64,000 nt of DNA. Origin: Ancylostoma caninum (Eukaryota > Nematoda > Chromadorea > Rhabditida > Ancylostomatidae). The DNA is taken from assembly GCA_037903475.1 (NCBI GenBank), contig JBAJFG010000140.1, positions 1,736,001-1,800,000 of the forward strand, read 5' to 3'. Shown one piece after another: positions 10,014 to 21,800 of the stretch. Position numbers and translations under genes: made by a program. How positions within the stretch are numbered: the first letter of the stretch is position 1; each line of letters starts with the position of its first letter. Below the pieces are notes generated by a model. The model was not told where the DNA came from. It saw nothing but the letters and a program-made list of their open reading frames with translations, and did no database searches.

Positions 10014-10329
10014 CTATTTCATGGTATTTTCATATGAAACAAGCACAAAACTTTCGAACAATGTCTCATATATCTGTGGTTCAAGAAAGACTTCTGTTTC
10101 ATTGTTGCACATAAAATGGAGAGGAAGGGGTTTCAAATCGGGGAAGATTGCTTTAAATTCCTTGTGTTGTGCATGGGAATAATCCATATAAAAGCCACAG
10201 TTCATGCGAAGAATCATTTTCCTTACATTTAGTACTTCCTTAGTCGTCAAGCTAGAGCCATGCGAACGTGCACACTCCCAGGACACTTCCTTATAACCCT
10301 CAAAATACCTTTTGCGAACTTCTTTTGGC
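10014..10329 (-). CDS. C-terminal coding exon, unknown protein (partial)
   Basis: Read on the minus strand this is an open frame of about 105 codons with protein-like composition, from PKEVRKRYFEGYKEVSWECA through MNCGFYMDYSHAQHKEF and LPLHFMCNNETEVFLEP to VSYENTMK and a stop. It has no ATG at its beginning, so it is a last exon. Its upstream edge coincides with the end of a fold-back transposon (10331-11645), whose terminal CTGCCTTTAAG, read on this strand, looks like a splice acceptor. Upstream on the same strand lies a membrane-type exon (11757-11984); a donor there (GCATG/GTTCCA) is in the right phase to join it. Function is not recognised. Confidence 0.4.
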
Positions 10330-10330
10330 C

Positions 10331-11645
10331 TTAAAGGCAGTGTCTCAGCTCAGGTTCGATTTGAGCATTGGGTATGAGAAGAATCTAGGGAAGGTGCTGA
10401 TTACAATGGTGTAGGTATCCCGACTCAAAAGTGCGGAAAACTCCCTTCTTCAACGGCTTCTTTTTGGAGCAAACTTCCAGCCACCGCATCGAAAGCTCGT
10501 CCACATAGCGACGCGCCGCTATCGATCGGCGCCACTCCATGCCACTCCACGCCTTGCGGCTCCTTGCATTCGACCTCTCGTGTATGCAGCTATGTAATAT
10601 CCTCGAATTCTCGTCGACTTGGTCTCAGCGTCCTACCGTGCTAGTACTCTCAACCATAATTTCGACGCTTGCGAAGCATTGTACGGTACTATTGTACTTC
10701 AGCGGCCCCACTATCGACCGAAAACTCGAAGTTCTACGAAAACTCATACAGGGGTAATTTGAGGTGCTGACCACGAACATCATGTTCATTATTATTCATA
10801 GTATTTTTATAGTATCGACTTTATTGATTTTATCGATTTTTCCCAGGCACTGATCTCCTCTTGGATCTCTCTGAAAATTTGCATACGGGGGTTTTTGAAG
10901 GTGCTGGTAACAGATGTGAAAAGATTTCGCAAGAAAAGGTCGACTAAGTGGGGAAACTTCAGTAAAGTCGGGATTTACATCTCCCTACAGAGAAAAGCCT
11001 GAAGAAAATCAACGAAATCGAGATGATGTCGCAAGAAGGCGATTATATTCGTGATCATCAACTTCAAAAACCTCTACATGCACTTTTTCAGAGTGATTCA
11101 AGGCATTAATCGAACTTGCAAAAAAAAACAATAAAATCAATAAAATCGAAAATATCATGGAAAATGAATGCGATATTCGAAATCCGCACCTCGAATTACC
11201 CCTGCATGCAACTTTTCAGAGAAATCCATGACTTTGAGTTTGGGGTCGATAATGGGGCTGCTCACGTACTAGTACTGTACAAACGTTTTGCAAGCGCCAA
11301 GGTTAAGGTCGAGAGTGCTAGCACGGTAGGACGCTTGGACCAAGTCGACGAGAATTCGAGGATATTACATAGCTGCATGCACGAGAGGTCGAATGCAAGG
11401 AGCCGCATGCCGGCGTGGAGTGGCAGTGAGTGGCATGGAGTGGCGCCGATCGATAGCGGCGCGTCGCCATGTGGACGAGCTTTCGATGCGGCGGCTGGAA
11501 GTTTGCTCCAAAAAGAAACCGTTAAAGAAGGGGGTTTTTTGCACTTTTGAGTCAGGATTCCTACATTTTTGTAATCAGCACATCCCCGAGATTCTTCTCA
11601 TGCCCAATGCTCGAAACCGAACCTGAGCTGAGACACTGCCGTTAA
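10331..11645. mobile_element. Fold-back element of 1.3 kb with about 390-bp inverted arms, TTAA-flanked
   Basis: The left end TTAAAGGCAGTGTCTCAGCT is mirrored on the right as CTGAGCTGAGACACTGCCGT with TTAA beyond it. The arms continue almost without interruption through the segment with GCACTTTTGAG, the TTTTTGGAGCAAACTTCCAG block, the GATCGGCGCCACTCCA block and ATTCTCGTCGACTTGGTC, to about 10720 on the left and 11240 on the right. The unpaired centre (10740-11220) has no transposase. TTAA is the piggyBac-type target, but the protein-coding parent is not in this window. Open frames inside the arms are by-products of the repeat. Confidence 0.75.
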
Positions 11646-11756
11646 AGGAAGCAAGAAAGGTTTAGATTCTCCCTTTTTCTAGTCCGATGATACTGTAGCC
11701 TTAAAGGACTAAATTATTTTTACATTACTATTTCGAAACTTTTGTTATTGTTATTA

Positions 11757-11984
11757 TTATTTCAAAACTATCGATTCTGGTTCCAATTTTCCTATCGTAA
11801 GAGCGTGGAACCATGCAGGCGCTATAAAAGCTATAAAATCTTTCCATTTGTAAAGTACTAGACAGATAAGCCATGGAATAAACAGATGGATGGACACTTC
11901 TACTATTCCGAGCATTCTTGACGACTTCAACATCACTTCAGAACGCTGGGACACCGTAATTGACCAGGTCACTTTCTTCAGAAG
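11757..11984 (-). CDS. Possible membrane-protein exon, unknown family
   Basis: A minus-strand acceptor (ACATACAACAG) opens a frame LLKKVTWSITVSQRSEVMLK leading into a hydrophobic stretch (IHLFIPWLICLVLYKW), then KDFIAFIAPAW and a stop after ESIVLK. An upstream exon ending NISSGGSE with a consensus donor (GAG/GTAAGC at 12040) is in phase with it. The hydrophobic stretch could be a membrane span. The exon may read to its own stop or splice onto the exon at 10014-10329. I do not recognise a family, and a chance frame is possible. Confidence 0.3.
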   Translation of the reverse strand, partial: LLKKVTWSITVSQRSEVMLKSSRMLGIVEVSIHLFIPWLICLVLYKWKDFIAFIAPAWFHALTIGKLEPESIVLK

Positions 11985-12039
11985 CTGTTGTATGTTGTTA
12001 AGATTCTAGTCATCTAAGGTAGTACTAGGCTTTGCTTAC

Positions 12040-12237
12040 CTCACTCCCACCAGACGAAATGTTACATAGTGCAGGTGAATAAAAGTTGTACGAGTATGAT
12101 ATCCGAAGTGTGTGTAGGAATACGGTGACACATAACAGGCACGATCGCGGTTTCATTCGCTGCACGCCGAGAGTGCTACATGGGAAGTGGACATACCCCT
12201 TTCCTCCGCTTATAAGTACTGGTTTTATCGGAATCAT
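12040..12237 (-). CDS. Possible exon upstream of 11757-11984 (weak)
   Basis: The frame ends CNISSGGSE at a consensus donor (GAG/GTAAGC) and stays open upstream for about 65 codons. The 5' boundary is not determined: no convincing acceptor was seen. The support is the donor and its phase match with the next exon. Confidence 0.22.
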
Positions 12238-12299
12238 TAGATATCATTGTTTATACCGGTATACTCTGATGCTCATTGGCGAGCTTTGTTTGGCAACCT

Positions 12300-12830
12300 C
12301 GCAGACGAGCTTGCCAATTACCTAGGCAAACGAAGCCCCTAAAATATATTGCCAAACAAGAAGTCCCGTAAAATTTATTGCCAAACAAAACTAGTCAAAT
12401 GCGTCACCAAGCAAAGCTTGCCAATTGTATCGTCAAAAAAGGGTTCTCAACCGCGCAAAAATTTCGACATCATAAGGAATCGTGTCATAATACCATTCTT
12501 CGAAGTTCGCTGCCTTACCAGCTGGGTCATCCGGATCGACACCGCCGATGGTCAAGCCTCCAACTAATAATGAAATGAACACCTTATCAGAACACCCGTA
12601 AAAATGTATCGCCATGCAAACCTTGCCATTTGTATCGCCAAGCAAACCTAGTCAACGTATCGCGTACAGATTCTCTTGCCTTTTGTATCGTCAAGGCTCT
12701 TCATTCATTCTCCCGTAAATCATATTGCCAAGCAAAATTTTATCCCGTAAAATGTATTGCCAAACACATTCTCTTGCCAAATGTATCGCCACCACACATC
12801 AAAGTATTCACTGAAAAATTAGGGTTTCTA
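12300..12830. repeat. Degenerate tandem repeat built on CCCGTAAAATGTATTGCCAA
   Basis: Variants of the phrase (CCTAAAATATATTGCCAAAC, CCCGTAAAATTTATTGCC, CCCGTAAAAATGTATCGCC, CCCGTAAAATGTATTGCC) recur with the partner phrases AGCAAA-CTTGCCAA and TTGTATCG. Unit length varies, roughly 30-60 bp. A different block (about 12430-12590) interrupts it. The open frames across it are repeat artefacts. Confidence 0.6.
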
Positions 12831-14744
12831 TTCAGACACTCGAACCGTGCGAGCCCTCTGCAATGACCATCCGAGCGCTCCCCTCCGGCATGGGTGGTAT
12901 ATACGGTCTCAGACATGGGAACGTGCGAGCGCTCAATTATGGCCGTCCGAGCTCTCGCCCGGTCATTGCTGAGCGCTCGCAGAATTATTGGAAAATGCTT
13001 ACACGGTTTTCCATGTTTCTCAAGCCACTGTTTTGGATCGGTCATGTACGAAACGAGAAATATTTGCGACTCGTGAAACACGATCGCTCCCCCTTCCCCG
13101 CCAGCGACCTACGGTGACCGTACAGCCCCCACTCGGCGTGCGCTCGGACGGTGCGAGTACGAATGGAATGCTTCTTACTTTTTTTCTTTTTCCTCTTACT
13201 TCTGGCAATTCCTCATAAAACCCTTTCCCTCGAAAGCCACAGCACTAGGGCAATGTAAATGGATGAGCGATGCGCAAAATAAGACAGGCTCGATCAGACC
13301 GCTGCCAGTGGTTCGGTAACCTGAGACGTATCTCAGCCCACCATTACATCCGATGATACCCAGGTAGGGAACTTCACCTAAGCCGATGAGGGTAAGTCGG
13401 GTTACGGGCGCAGTCTCTTGCTCAAATATGGGTTTAGAAAGATGCGTTGTAACTTGAACAGAGGAGGTTTACGAAGTGCGTGATTACGGCTTGAATTCTT
13501 CACTGAATGAGTAATACAAGTACAGCGTACTAGAGAATGCTACCGATCCAATAGTTCCTACAAGTTTCTAAGCGGCCTCATTAAGCACCACTCTGCGGAT
13601 GCAGATGCAAGTATTTTTGTGTGTTGCACGAATACTCTCAGCCTCTGGCTATGATAATGAAACGCTCCCTTTCCCATGGAATTAACTAAGATTCAGTTTG
13701 AAGCACTAGGTACGTACTCCACTTCAGCAGAATCATAACTTCCGAATTTTTTTTCTCTGAAACATCGCACAGAGGGTTGTTCGAGGTACTGCATTAGATT
13801 ATCGTATCCATCTTGTACCAAACCCCTTTTTCGTGAAGGAACGTTAGATGTAAAACTGAAGTTAGGCATCTCACAGAGTCTTCAACGAGAAAAGTGTCTT
13901 CGAAGTCCTTGGGTCCGCTAAAAAGAAATATTGTCGTCCTAGTATCCTCTCCTCCTCACCCTTATTTTCTCCCGAAAGATATGAGATAGTACACTTTCTC
14001 AGAAAAGTGGAACTATTAATGGGGCTTGCCTCAACCCGCAGTATTTTCTTTTACAAATATTAAAAGCAGTACCCATGGAAATTTTCTAGTCTGAGATTTC
14101 GATCGTTTCTGAAAAGTTGCACCGTCTCAGATATCAGCATTTTCAGGATATGGAGAGAGCAAATGTGTTCTAGCGTTCAAATAAGATGAGTTGAAAGGAT
14201 GAAATAAATGAGCGTTTTGTTGACAGTCACTCCCTTTCTTTATAATAGCACTTGGTTTGATTTATTGTTTCTTATTTACAACGCTAGGGACGCACAATCC
14301 AGATAGAATACAAGTTCTGATTGAGCAGTCACCACTACTAAGAAAATGTATAGTAATAATATTGATCTATGCTACATATGTCTTAGACCTAAAAGCTCGT
14401 TTGAACGAAACACTGGAACATTTGGTGGGGATTCTCCTGCTTCTTTTGATGTATGCAGTTGCTTCCCTGAATTCACTTGACTTTATAAAGTTTATCCACC
14501 TCGTTCCGTTTCGAACCCGGGCAACCCCGCCTTTCTTTGTAAACGGGCTGAACCGTTGGCAGTGGAAACAACTTTTCCGTAGGACTTCACATAACTAATT
14601 ACTATGTTCGTACTCACTACAGTGCTAAACCTAGGAGTAAAAAAAATTAGCAAAATATATGAGAACAAAATCAGCGATGCTGCCTTTAATTGTGAGTGGA
14701 ACGCTAGTATCTAGGATTCAGTAAAGCACTACTCAACTAACGTA
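12831..14744. other. Stretch without a supported gene
   Basis: A GC-rich patch at 12840-13160 has repeated GAGCGCTC and TCCGAGC words and may be old repeat DNA. The plus-strand frame at 14257-14598 is hydrophobic but has no supporting splice or domain evidence. Nothing else stands out. Confidence 0.3.
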
Positions 14745-14898
14745 CAGAGAACTCCAAACGGACGCAGTCAAGAGTCAAGACCACGGCGCGGCTCTCTTGG
14801 GCAGAGTCATGGGAGCTCAGCATAGTGTGCGCCTGCGTCTCTGCCCATGAGAGCCGCGCTGCGATCTCGACTCTTGTCTGCGTACGTTTGGAGTTTCC
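14745..14898. mobile_element. Palindromic miniature element, family C copy 1
   Basis: Inverted ends (AACTCCAAACGGACGCAGTC on the left; CTGCGTACGTTTGGAGTTTCC on the right) continue into GCGCGGCTCTCTTGG and its mirror GAGAGCCGCGC. TA lies at both sides. The internal sequence GAGCTCAGCATAGTGTGCGC is shared with the copy at 37383-37541. Confidence 0.8.
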
Positions 14899-15834
14899 TA
14901 TATCTCATGCTACTTCTGCACACAGTTGACTAATTGCACACGGGAGATGACTGATGACCTCAGCACTTCTGCTGCCCCGCCATTCAAAATTCGCGCGCGA
15001 AGGCATGGTCGCGGCAAGTCTCGCGCATTTGAACTAATTTTCAGCGAAGCGGCTCTATCCTCGTTCTTGACCTTATCCTAGCATTTAGTTAGTGTAAAGC
15101 AACTAAAGGAAATCAACAGAGTGTGGTTTTGGACAGGGGACACGAATTTGTGCATCTATTTTGGTTGTTTGTCCAATTTTCGAACAAGTTCGCATTAAGA
15201 GGGACGATTCCTATCTGCTACGTCGGCTTCCACTCTCTTTCTCTTATTCCTTGTCTTTGCCAATGTTACGATCCTATCTCGACGTTACATTTGAAATATT
15301 TATTTTTCTTCCTTGATTTGTGTAGTTCAGCGGCCCAATTAATGGTTCCTAACGCTAAAAAGCAAGATGTCTCCAAACTCTCCAAAAATTTGCGTACATA
15401 GGCAGTTGTGTTGAAGAACAGCAATCTCTCTGAATGGTCTCATGAATCTTAACGTTTCCACTTAAAAAATTTCCCTCCCATAGTTCTTACTTGTGGAAAT
15501 TTTCCTTTCTCTTGGCGCAGGTGTCACCGAATCTAGTGAGATGTTGGAGATTTGCAGGTTTTTTTTTTTGACGTAGAACCACCATATTCTCGTAAAATAC
15601 TCATTATATGAGGTAGGACGAGGCACTCCTAAACTGTAGGCTTCTGCCTAGAAACCTAACCCCAGGTCTTAGCCATATATGCCCATGCGTAGACGTAACC
15701 TCAACCCAAGCCTGAACTTGGCTGCCCTCTTCTTCCCATCTCACTTCCTGCCCAAGCCCCCGTTTTCCCCGTTTTCTTTCTGCGTTGCAAAGTAATCTGT
15801 TATATATTACTACTGCTAATAGTTCCAGCTTTAG
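14899..15834. other. Upstream region of the ACF1-like gene
   Basis: No separate gene is seen. The last 200 bases include a pyrimidine-rich tract and end at the CAGCTTTAG acceptor just before the start codon. Promoter elements could not be identified by eye. Confidence 0.3.
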
Positions 15835-15836
15835 GT
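15827..15836 (+). promoter_or_regulatory. Likely spliced-leader acceptor of the ACF1-like gene
   Basis: TTCCAGCTTTAG ends two bases before the ATG at 15837. In nematodes an intron-type acceptor immediately upstream of a start codon, without a matching donor, usually marks trans-splicing of a spliced leader. Confidence 0.5.
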
Positions 15837-18800
15837 ATGCCACTGGCAGAACCAACTGATCTGGTAATACTATCGCCCAAGAAGACAGTATTCTCTGACA
15901 TAAGCAATATGGTTGCTTCACCGAGCTCAGCAGAGGCATCTACTAAGCCAATAGAGTGAGTTTAGCTATTTTTCTTTATCCATTTTTCAATCACTTAACA
16001 TCTCTTCTGTGAAATCACACTGTTTTCGCGAAGAGTTTAACAATTTGTCCTATGGCTCCATCCCTGTGGTCGATTTCGACACCATATCCCTGGTTCCTGT
16101 ATAAAACGTACCTTTAGGGCTTTATAGATAGTTAGCTAAGATAAACAGGTAAACATTGCGGTGACACAATGTGGAAGCACTTCGTTCATCGCGATCACAA
16201 ATCGTTTGATGTTGCGAGTGCGAGCACCTGGTCTGACGACATCTGGCACGGATCCAGCGGCGCGAAAGAGCGTCGCATTCGAATCGTGTTTACTCGTTGG
16301 CAGGGCGCCAATGTTACTTGCAGGGCCACCGCGCACACGGGATTGGCGATCCCTATGAACGCATTTCCGCATACACTACTCTCTCCTAACTCATTTTAAC
16401 AGAATAACTTGGAAAATGACCCATTCCCCCATGGAAATTTCCATCTTGTGACACTTCCTTCTTATTATTGCTTTTTTTCAGATTAGACAACGAGAAGAAG
16501 TGGAGTTGTCGTCACGATCCACAAGTCTTCTGTTTTACTCATGAGCAGGCAATGCAGCAAGAACATGATAAACTAAAACAACTACGGGATAAAATCGAAA
16601 AACCGGTGGTACAGGAAGTGTGCAATCGCGTTCATCACAGTAAGTAGTTCATTTTCAATTCTTTATTTTTTTTAGTTCCCGTAGTATGAGTTTCGTAACG
16701 TCCTTGAGCGAATTTCTTTTAAGGCACGTATTCGCTTGATGACCTAGTAGAATCTATCGAGAATTACCTCGATGATTTTTACGTGAAAGGCGAACATGTA
16801 GAGTTTTCTACGAGCAAAGACAGGTTAGTGATTATCTCCATTCTCACCTAGTATTTTTCTAATTTTTTTCCTACTAAAAAAACGATTACACTTTTTTTAG
16901 AGCGTTTATGCCAGGTAGATATCTGAGATCCTACTCCTTTTTCCTTTTGTCTTCCTGTCTCAGCAAATGCTTCATGAAATTTACTTCCTAATTAATTTTT
17001 TCTGCGAAAGTTGAATTAATGAGGAAATAATTCACTTCTTTTCTACTGCTTTCACATTCTGTTCCCCATAGTTTTTTTCGCCTTTCTTTTCAGGGCTGTT
17101 CGGGCTAAGATACTGGGTGTCGAGAAGAAAGGTGGTGCGGTTTTCTATACGCTAGGATATGACAACAAAGAGATAAGCAAAATTAGCAAGAGGGACCTGA
17201 GGTTGTTCTTCTTTTTTTAACATTGTTTTCTAAGAAAGAAGTTATCTCCAGTTCCCTATATGATGTGATGGCGTAATTTCTTTTCTTTAGGCGACGTTAT
17301 GAGGTCACCGAAGATGATATTAGGTCGTTAATTCTGCTCATGGCATCACAGCATCACGGAAAACCGTGGCAGGTTCGTGAGCACTTTTTTGGAAATTTAT
17401 TTAGACGTAAAATTTGTATTTTCTTAGGTTGATGAGGCGTACAAGAAGGAGTACAGCGTGAAGGACAAGCTCGCACCTATATTTTGTTCTTCTTCACACT
17501 CCAAGGCTTCCAACAAAATCGTGAACACAACAGGTAGAACTCCACAGGTACGTCGCAAAATTTTTCCACTTATAAATCTACGATTTCATCCGGTACACTA
17601 ATCTTAGTCATATTCTTTAGATTGAAAATGGAAATGGAGATGATTCGGATTCCGACACGCCTTTGTCTCAGTTTGTCGGACAGCGAAGAAGTGGTGTTGC
17701 CTTGCCGCCTAATGCGTCTTCAAAGGACGTTGAGAAACAGAGGAAAAAACAGGAGAAAAAGGAGCGCAAGGAGAAGGAAAAGTCTGAAAAGAAAGAAGGG
17801 AAGGAAAAATTCGAGAAGAAGCAATCAAAGGAGAAGTCAGAAAAGAAGGAAGCAAAGGAGAATGGGGTTGAGTTGATTTTTCTTGCCGGTTTTTAAGCTT
17901 ACTGTCATTCACACAGTTGCATTTTAGGGTCTGAACAAATTCGTCTGCTCCACTCCTGCTAACGGTGACAAATCCAGCAAATCTGTGGACAGTCCTTTCT
18001 TAACACCCCAGAAACGAAGCGAAAAGAGATTCAATTCAGCAGTAAACAAGCTGCAAGAAGCATGGCGTAAGAGGGATGAACAGGTGTGTTACATATTTCG
18101 AAAAAAAAAATTACGTTTGTTGTTGTTCATATTCGTATATCGCTTTCAAGGAATTCTACATGGCTGCGTCTTGGGGTGCGAAAGTGCTCTCCGGTGTACA
18201 GATTGACAAAATTCCCCACGAATGTCATCGGTTTGCTGTACGCAAGGCATATGACAAAGTAAAGGATGCGGAGATGCTGTTAGTTATAAGTTGTTTTTTT
18301 TTCTTTATTTTTCATTTCGCATCCATGTCTGATATCAAAGCAGATAGGGTTAATATCGGACAAAATAGCTTTTTGAGGAAGTCGCACTGCATTCTGTATA
18401 TTGCATTTTCCACTCTGAATGGACTTTGCAAAACTGAAGTAGATATTTCTTTGAGTTCTCCGTAAATTTTATTTTTGACCATTAAGGAGTCTATTACAAT
18501 TCAGGTATTCTCTATTCTATATTTAGTCGTTTGAATTTCAGGAAGAAGCTCCGCACTAAGGAGGCTCGAAAGGAGTTCCGTGAGAAGGTTCATCAGGAGC
18601 GGCATCACCACCAGAAAATAATGATGGCGAAGATAAAGGCGTATTTCAACCAGGTTTGTTCTTATTTTTATGTTATTTCCCAGACGCAGAATATGTTAAG
18701 CCTTAGCATTTATTATTGCAGAAAGCAGCCGATGACGATCTGACCGTGTGCGATAAACCGTTGCCGTGTCCAGGTCGAATTGTGCCAGTTCCGGATGGTC

Positions 18801-21800
18801 AATCGCTATTGTTCACTGACTGCTTGATTTTCACGCAGTTTTTCTCTTCACTGAAGAAATTCATCGAAGCTGACCATAAGATCACAGCAAGTTCGTAGAT
18901 CGCCATTTTGCCATTAATTTCTGCAAATAATAATTAACGTGAAATACTTTAGAGCAGCTTCTTGATGCTATACACGGTGGGAGAGTGGGATTCATGAAAT
19001 GCACGTCAAAACTACTTGGATCGTTGTTGAAAACTCTTCTGCAAGATCCAGAGCATAAGGTATGTTTCTTTATTTAATGGCATATGTTATGTCTACCAAC
19101 TGAATGCTTCAGAAACTTTCACATTTCAATGTTCGTCTTCACGAGTTTCCCATTGAGGGAAATACTGTGTCTGAGCTTTGTCGTGCTCTCCTCATTGGAA
19201 ACATGGGTGTGGAGGAAGAGTATGTGTTGCTATCTCAAAATTATTTTCAATCTGAAATTTTCAAATAAAAATGTTAAATAATTACCATTTCAGAACTGGT
19301 CACAGCGCTGGAGATAACGCAGAATCGTCGTCTCAAAATGATGTTCATGAAAATGATGGCGATGATGACAATGTTCCTGAAAGCGGGCGTGGTACACCAT
19401 TTGGGCAGAACGATGTTTCTCAGATTGACATTGTAAGCTGCAATTAAATTTGCTAAAAGTTTGCTACGTCTGATATAATTCTCTTTGTCAGGACGTTTGT
19501 CAAACATTCCTGGATCGTTTCTCTCCTGAAAAAGAGATATGGGAGCTAAATCCTGAAGAACAGCTGGGTGTCCTTGGATTGGTTCTCAATCGCGTCTTAG
19601 ATCTTGGTTCTTTCAAGGTATGTGGTTTTTGATTTTTTTCACTTTAATTTTTGATGCTGCATGATCATTAACGCGGGTTCGCCTTAATTTTCAGGAATAC
19701 ATTAGTCAGGATGGAGTCAGCGGACCAGTGCAAAGCTTACAAGAGAGAATTCATAAGCTGAATGAGCAGGTTTGTGTTTGGCTACATCTTTTCATCAGCT
19801 TCAGTAATTTCCGCCTACAAACATTTCGAATCATTCCGAACCATCGATCTTGAATCATGAAAAGAAAAGAGGGAAAGTAGTAATGTCCAGCAGTAGATTT
19901 TATTTTTGGATATAATTTAGATGCGATTATGTGATTTTAGGAATTTCTTGATGCGATAGTCCAAATGGTCTTTATTTATAGGTCAGCGCTTGGCAAGAAG
20001 AACTGACTAAGATCCCTGAAGTTGAGGAAGTTGCTGACCTCTCTCAAATTTCTCGCTCTCAAGCTCGCGAGAGAGCAGAATTGCAAAAGAAAAGAGAAAA
20101 CTTGGAAAGGAGGATTGAAGAGAATAAGGACAAGGTGGAAGAGCTCCTCGAGAAACTAGCTATAGAGAAGCTGATGAAGAGCCAGTCAAAGCGTGTGTCT
20201 CCTCTTGGACAAGACCGTCACTTCCGTAACTACTATTGGTTCCATGGAAATACGGGTGACGATGGCATCTGGGTTCAGGATGTGAGTGTCTAGAACATTC
20301 TTTTATGCTTGAATTCTTCAAAATAATTATGATTTTTCAGCTGGGAGTTACTTCTTATGAGAAGTTCATCCGAGCATGTATCAAGGCTGGTAAACCATTC
20401 GATGAAGAGGTTGAACCACCTGCACAGAATGGTGTCACAAGCGCAGAAGGTGATGAGAAACCTCTTGCTGACGCTGTAACTGTCACTGAACCAAAGACAG
20501 ATGACGGATGGCCTGTCCTTGAACCTGAGAGGTATGCATATGCTTCTCGCTTGTTATCACTACGCAATAATTTTGCTATCAAAAGAAGACTATTCTCACA
20601 CTGCTGAACTCATCTGGTTTGTGCACATATTCTATAAGAATAGTGCTTCCGGAAGCTTTGACACAGCTGCACTGCAATTTTTCGTTTCTGTAGTGGTAAC
20701 CTTGTAATGTTGATGGATTTTACAATTTTTATGAAGAAGGAAACGATGGCTCTTCTTCCGAACTCGTAGGAATAGTTCCATCTCTTTGTATTTTCTTCAA
20801 CTTTTCTGAATCCTTTCGAAATCGTATCACACTTACATTCATTACTTGTTTTCATTGCAGTTACAAGGAGACATGGTACAGACTCCCAGATGTCCAGTCT
20901 TTCGATGATTTAATAAGCTCACTAAACAAAGTGGGAGTGCGGGAGAGCAAATTGAAATCGGTGAGCATTCTTGACGTTTACATTTTCTATTTGGATTTTA
21001 CAAAGTTTGCATGTTTTTTTTTCAGTCGCTTGTCAAACAAAGGGAAGTTATTGTGAACAGCATTACTCGCGGAAACGCAAGGGACAGCAAGTCGTATGTT
21101 TATTGCAGCTCTTTGAAAATCAATTTGCCTACTAAAATCTTGGCTTCAGACCTGATCCAGTGGACGGAGAAATGGAGGACGAAGACTTGTGCCCCGAATC
21201 TCTAACACCTCTTCGTAGATCAATCGTTCAGTTGGTCTCTGATCTTAGGGACAGCTACTTGACGAGCATTGGAAATGTCGACACTTTCGAAGCAGAACTG
21301 ATGTGCTGCTCTGGCCTTGATGAAGTTGTAAGCGAACAGTTTCCTTTAATGCTGAAATAACTCGAATTTTCATGGTCTTCGTGTCCGAATATGCTCCTTC
21401 TAGATTAATTGTGGGATCTGCTCCCTACCGCTTGGGATAAATATTCTATTCCAGTAGGATATATTAATGATTTTCAGAAGGAGAAACTGCGTGAGGTGGC
21501 TGACAGTATCAATCCATCGGCTATTGTCAAGCGTCTAACCATGAAGATTGCAATCCAGACAGGTCAACATTCACAGAACTTCTTTTGAAATACTATTTGT
21601 CAATTTTTCTTCCTAGAGTTTTAGTAAATAGAATGATAGCAGCGCCCATCTTAGGTCACTTTTCTCATTTGATTTTGGATCGTTGGAAGCATCGCCTGAC
21701 GGAATGTCATAATGCATCTGCTGTGCATTTGTTACGAAGTTATCTCGATTCGAGAATTGATTGGAAGAAGAGTGTGGTTGAAAAGGTGGTTACTGGAAAT

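Noticed and set aside
11116..11626. Open frames inside the 1.3-kb fold-back
   Set aside because: They occur in mirrored arms and are explained by the inverted repeat; none resembles a transposase.
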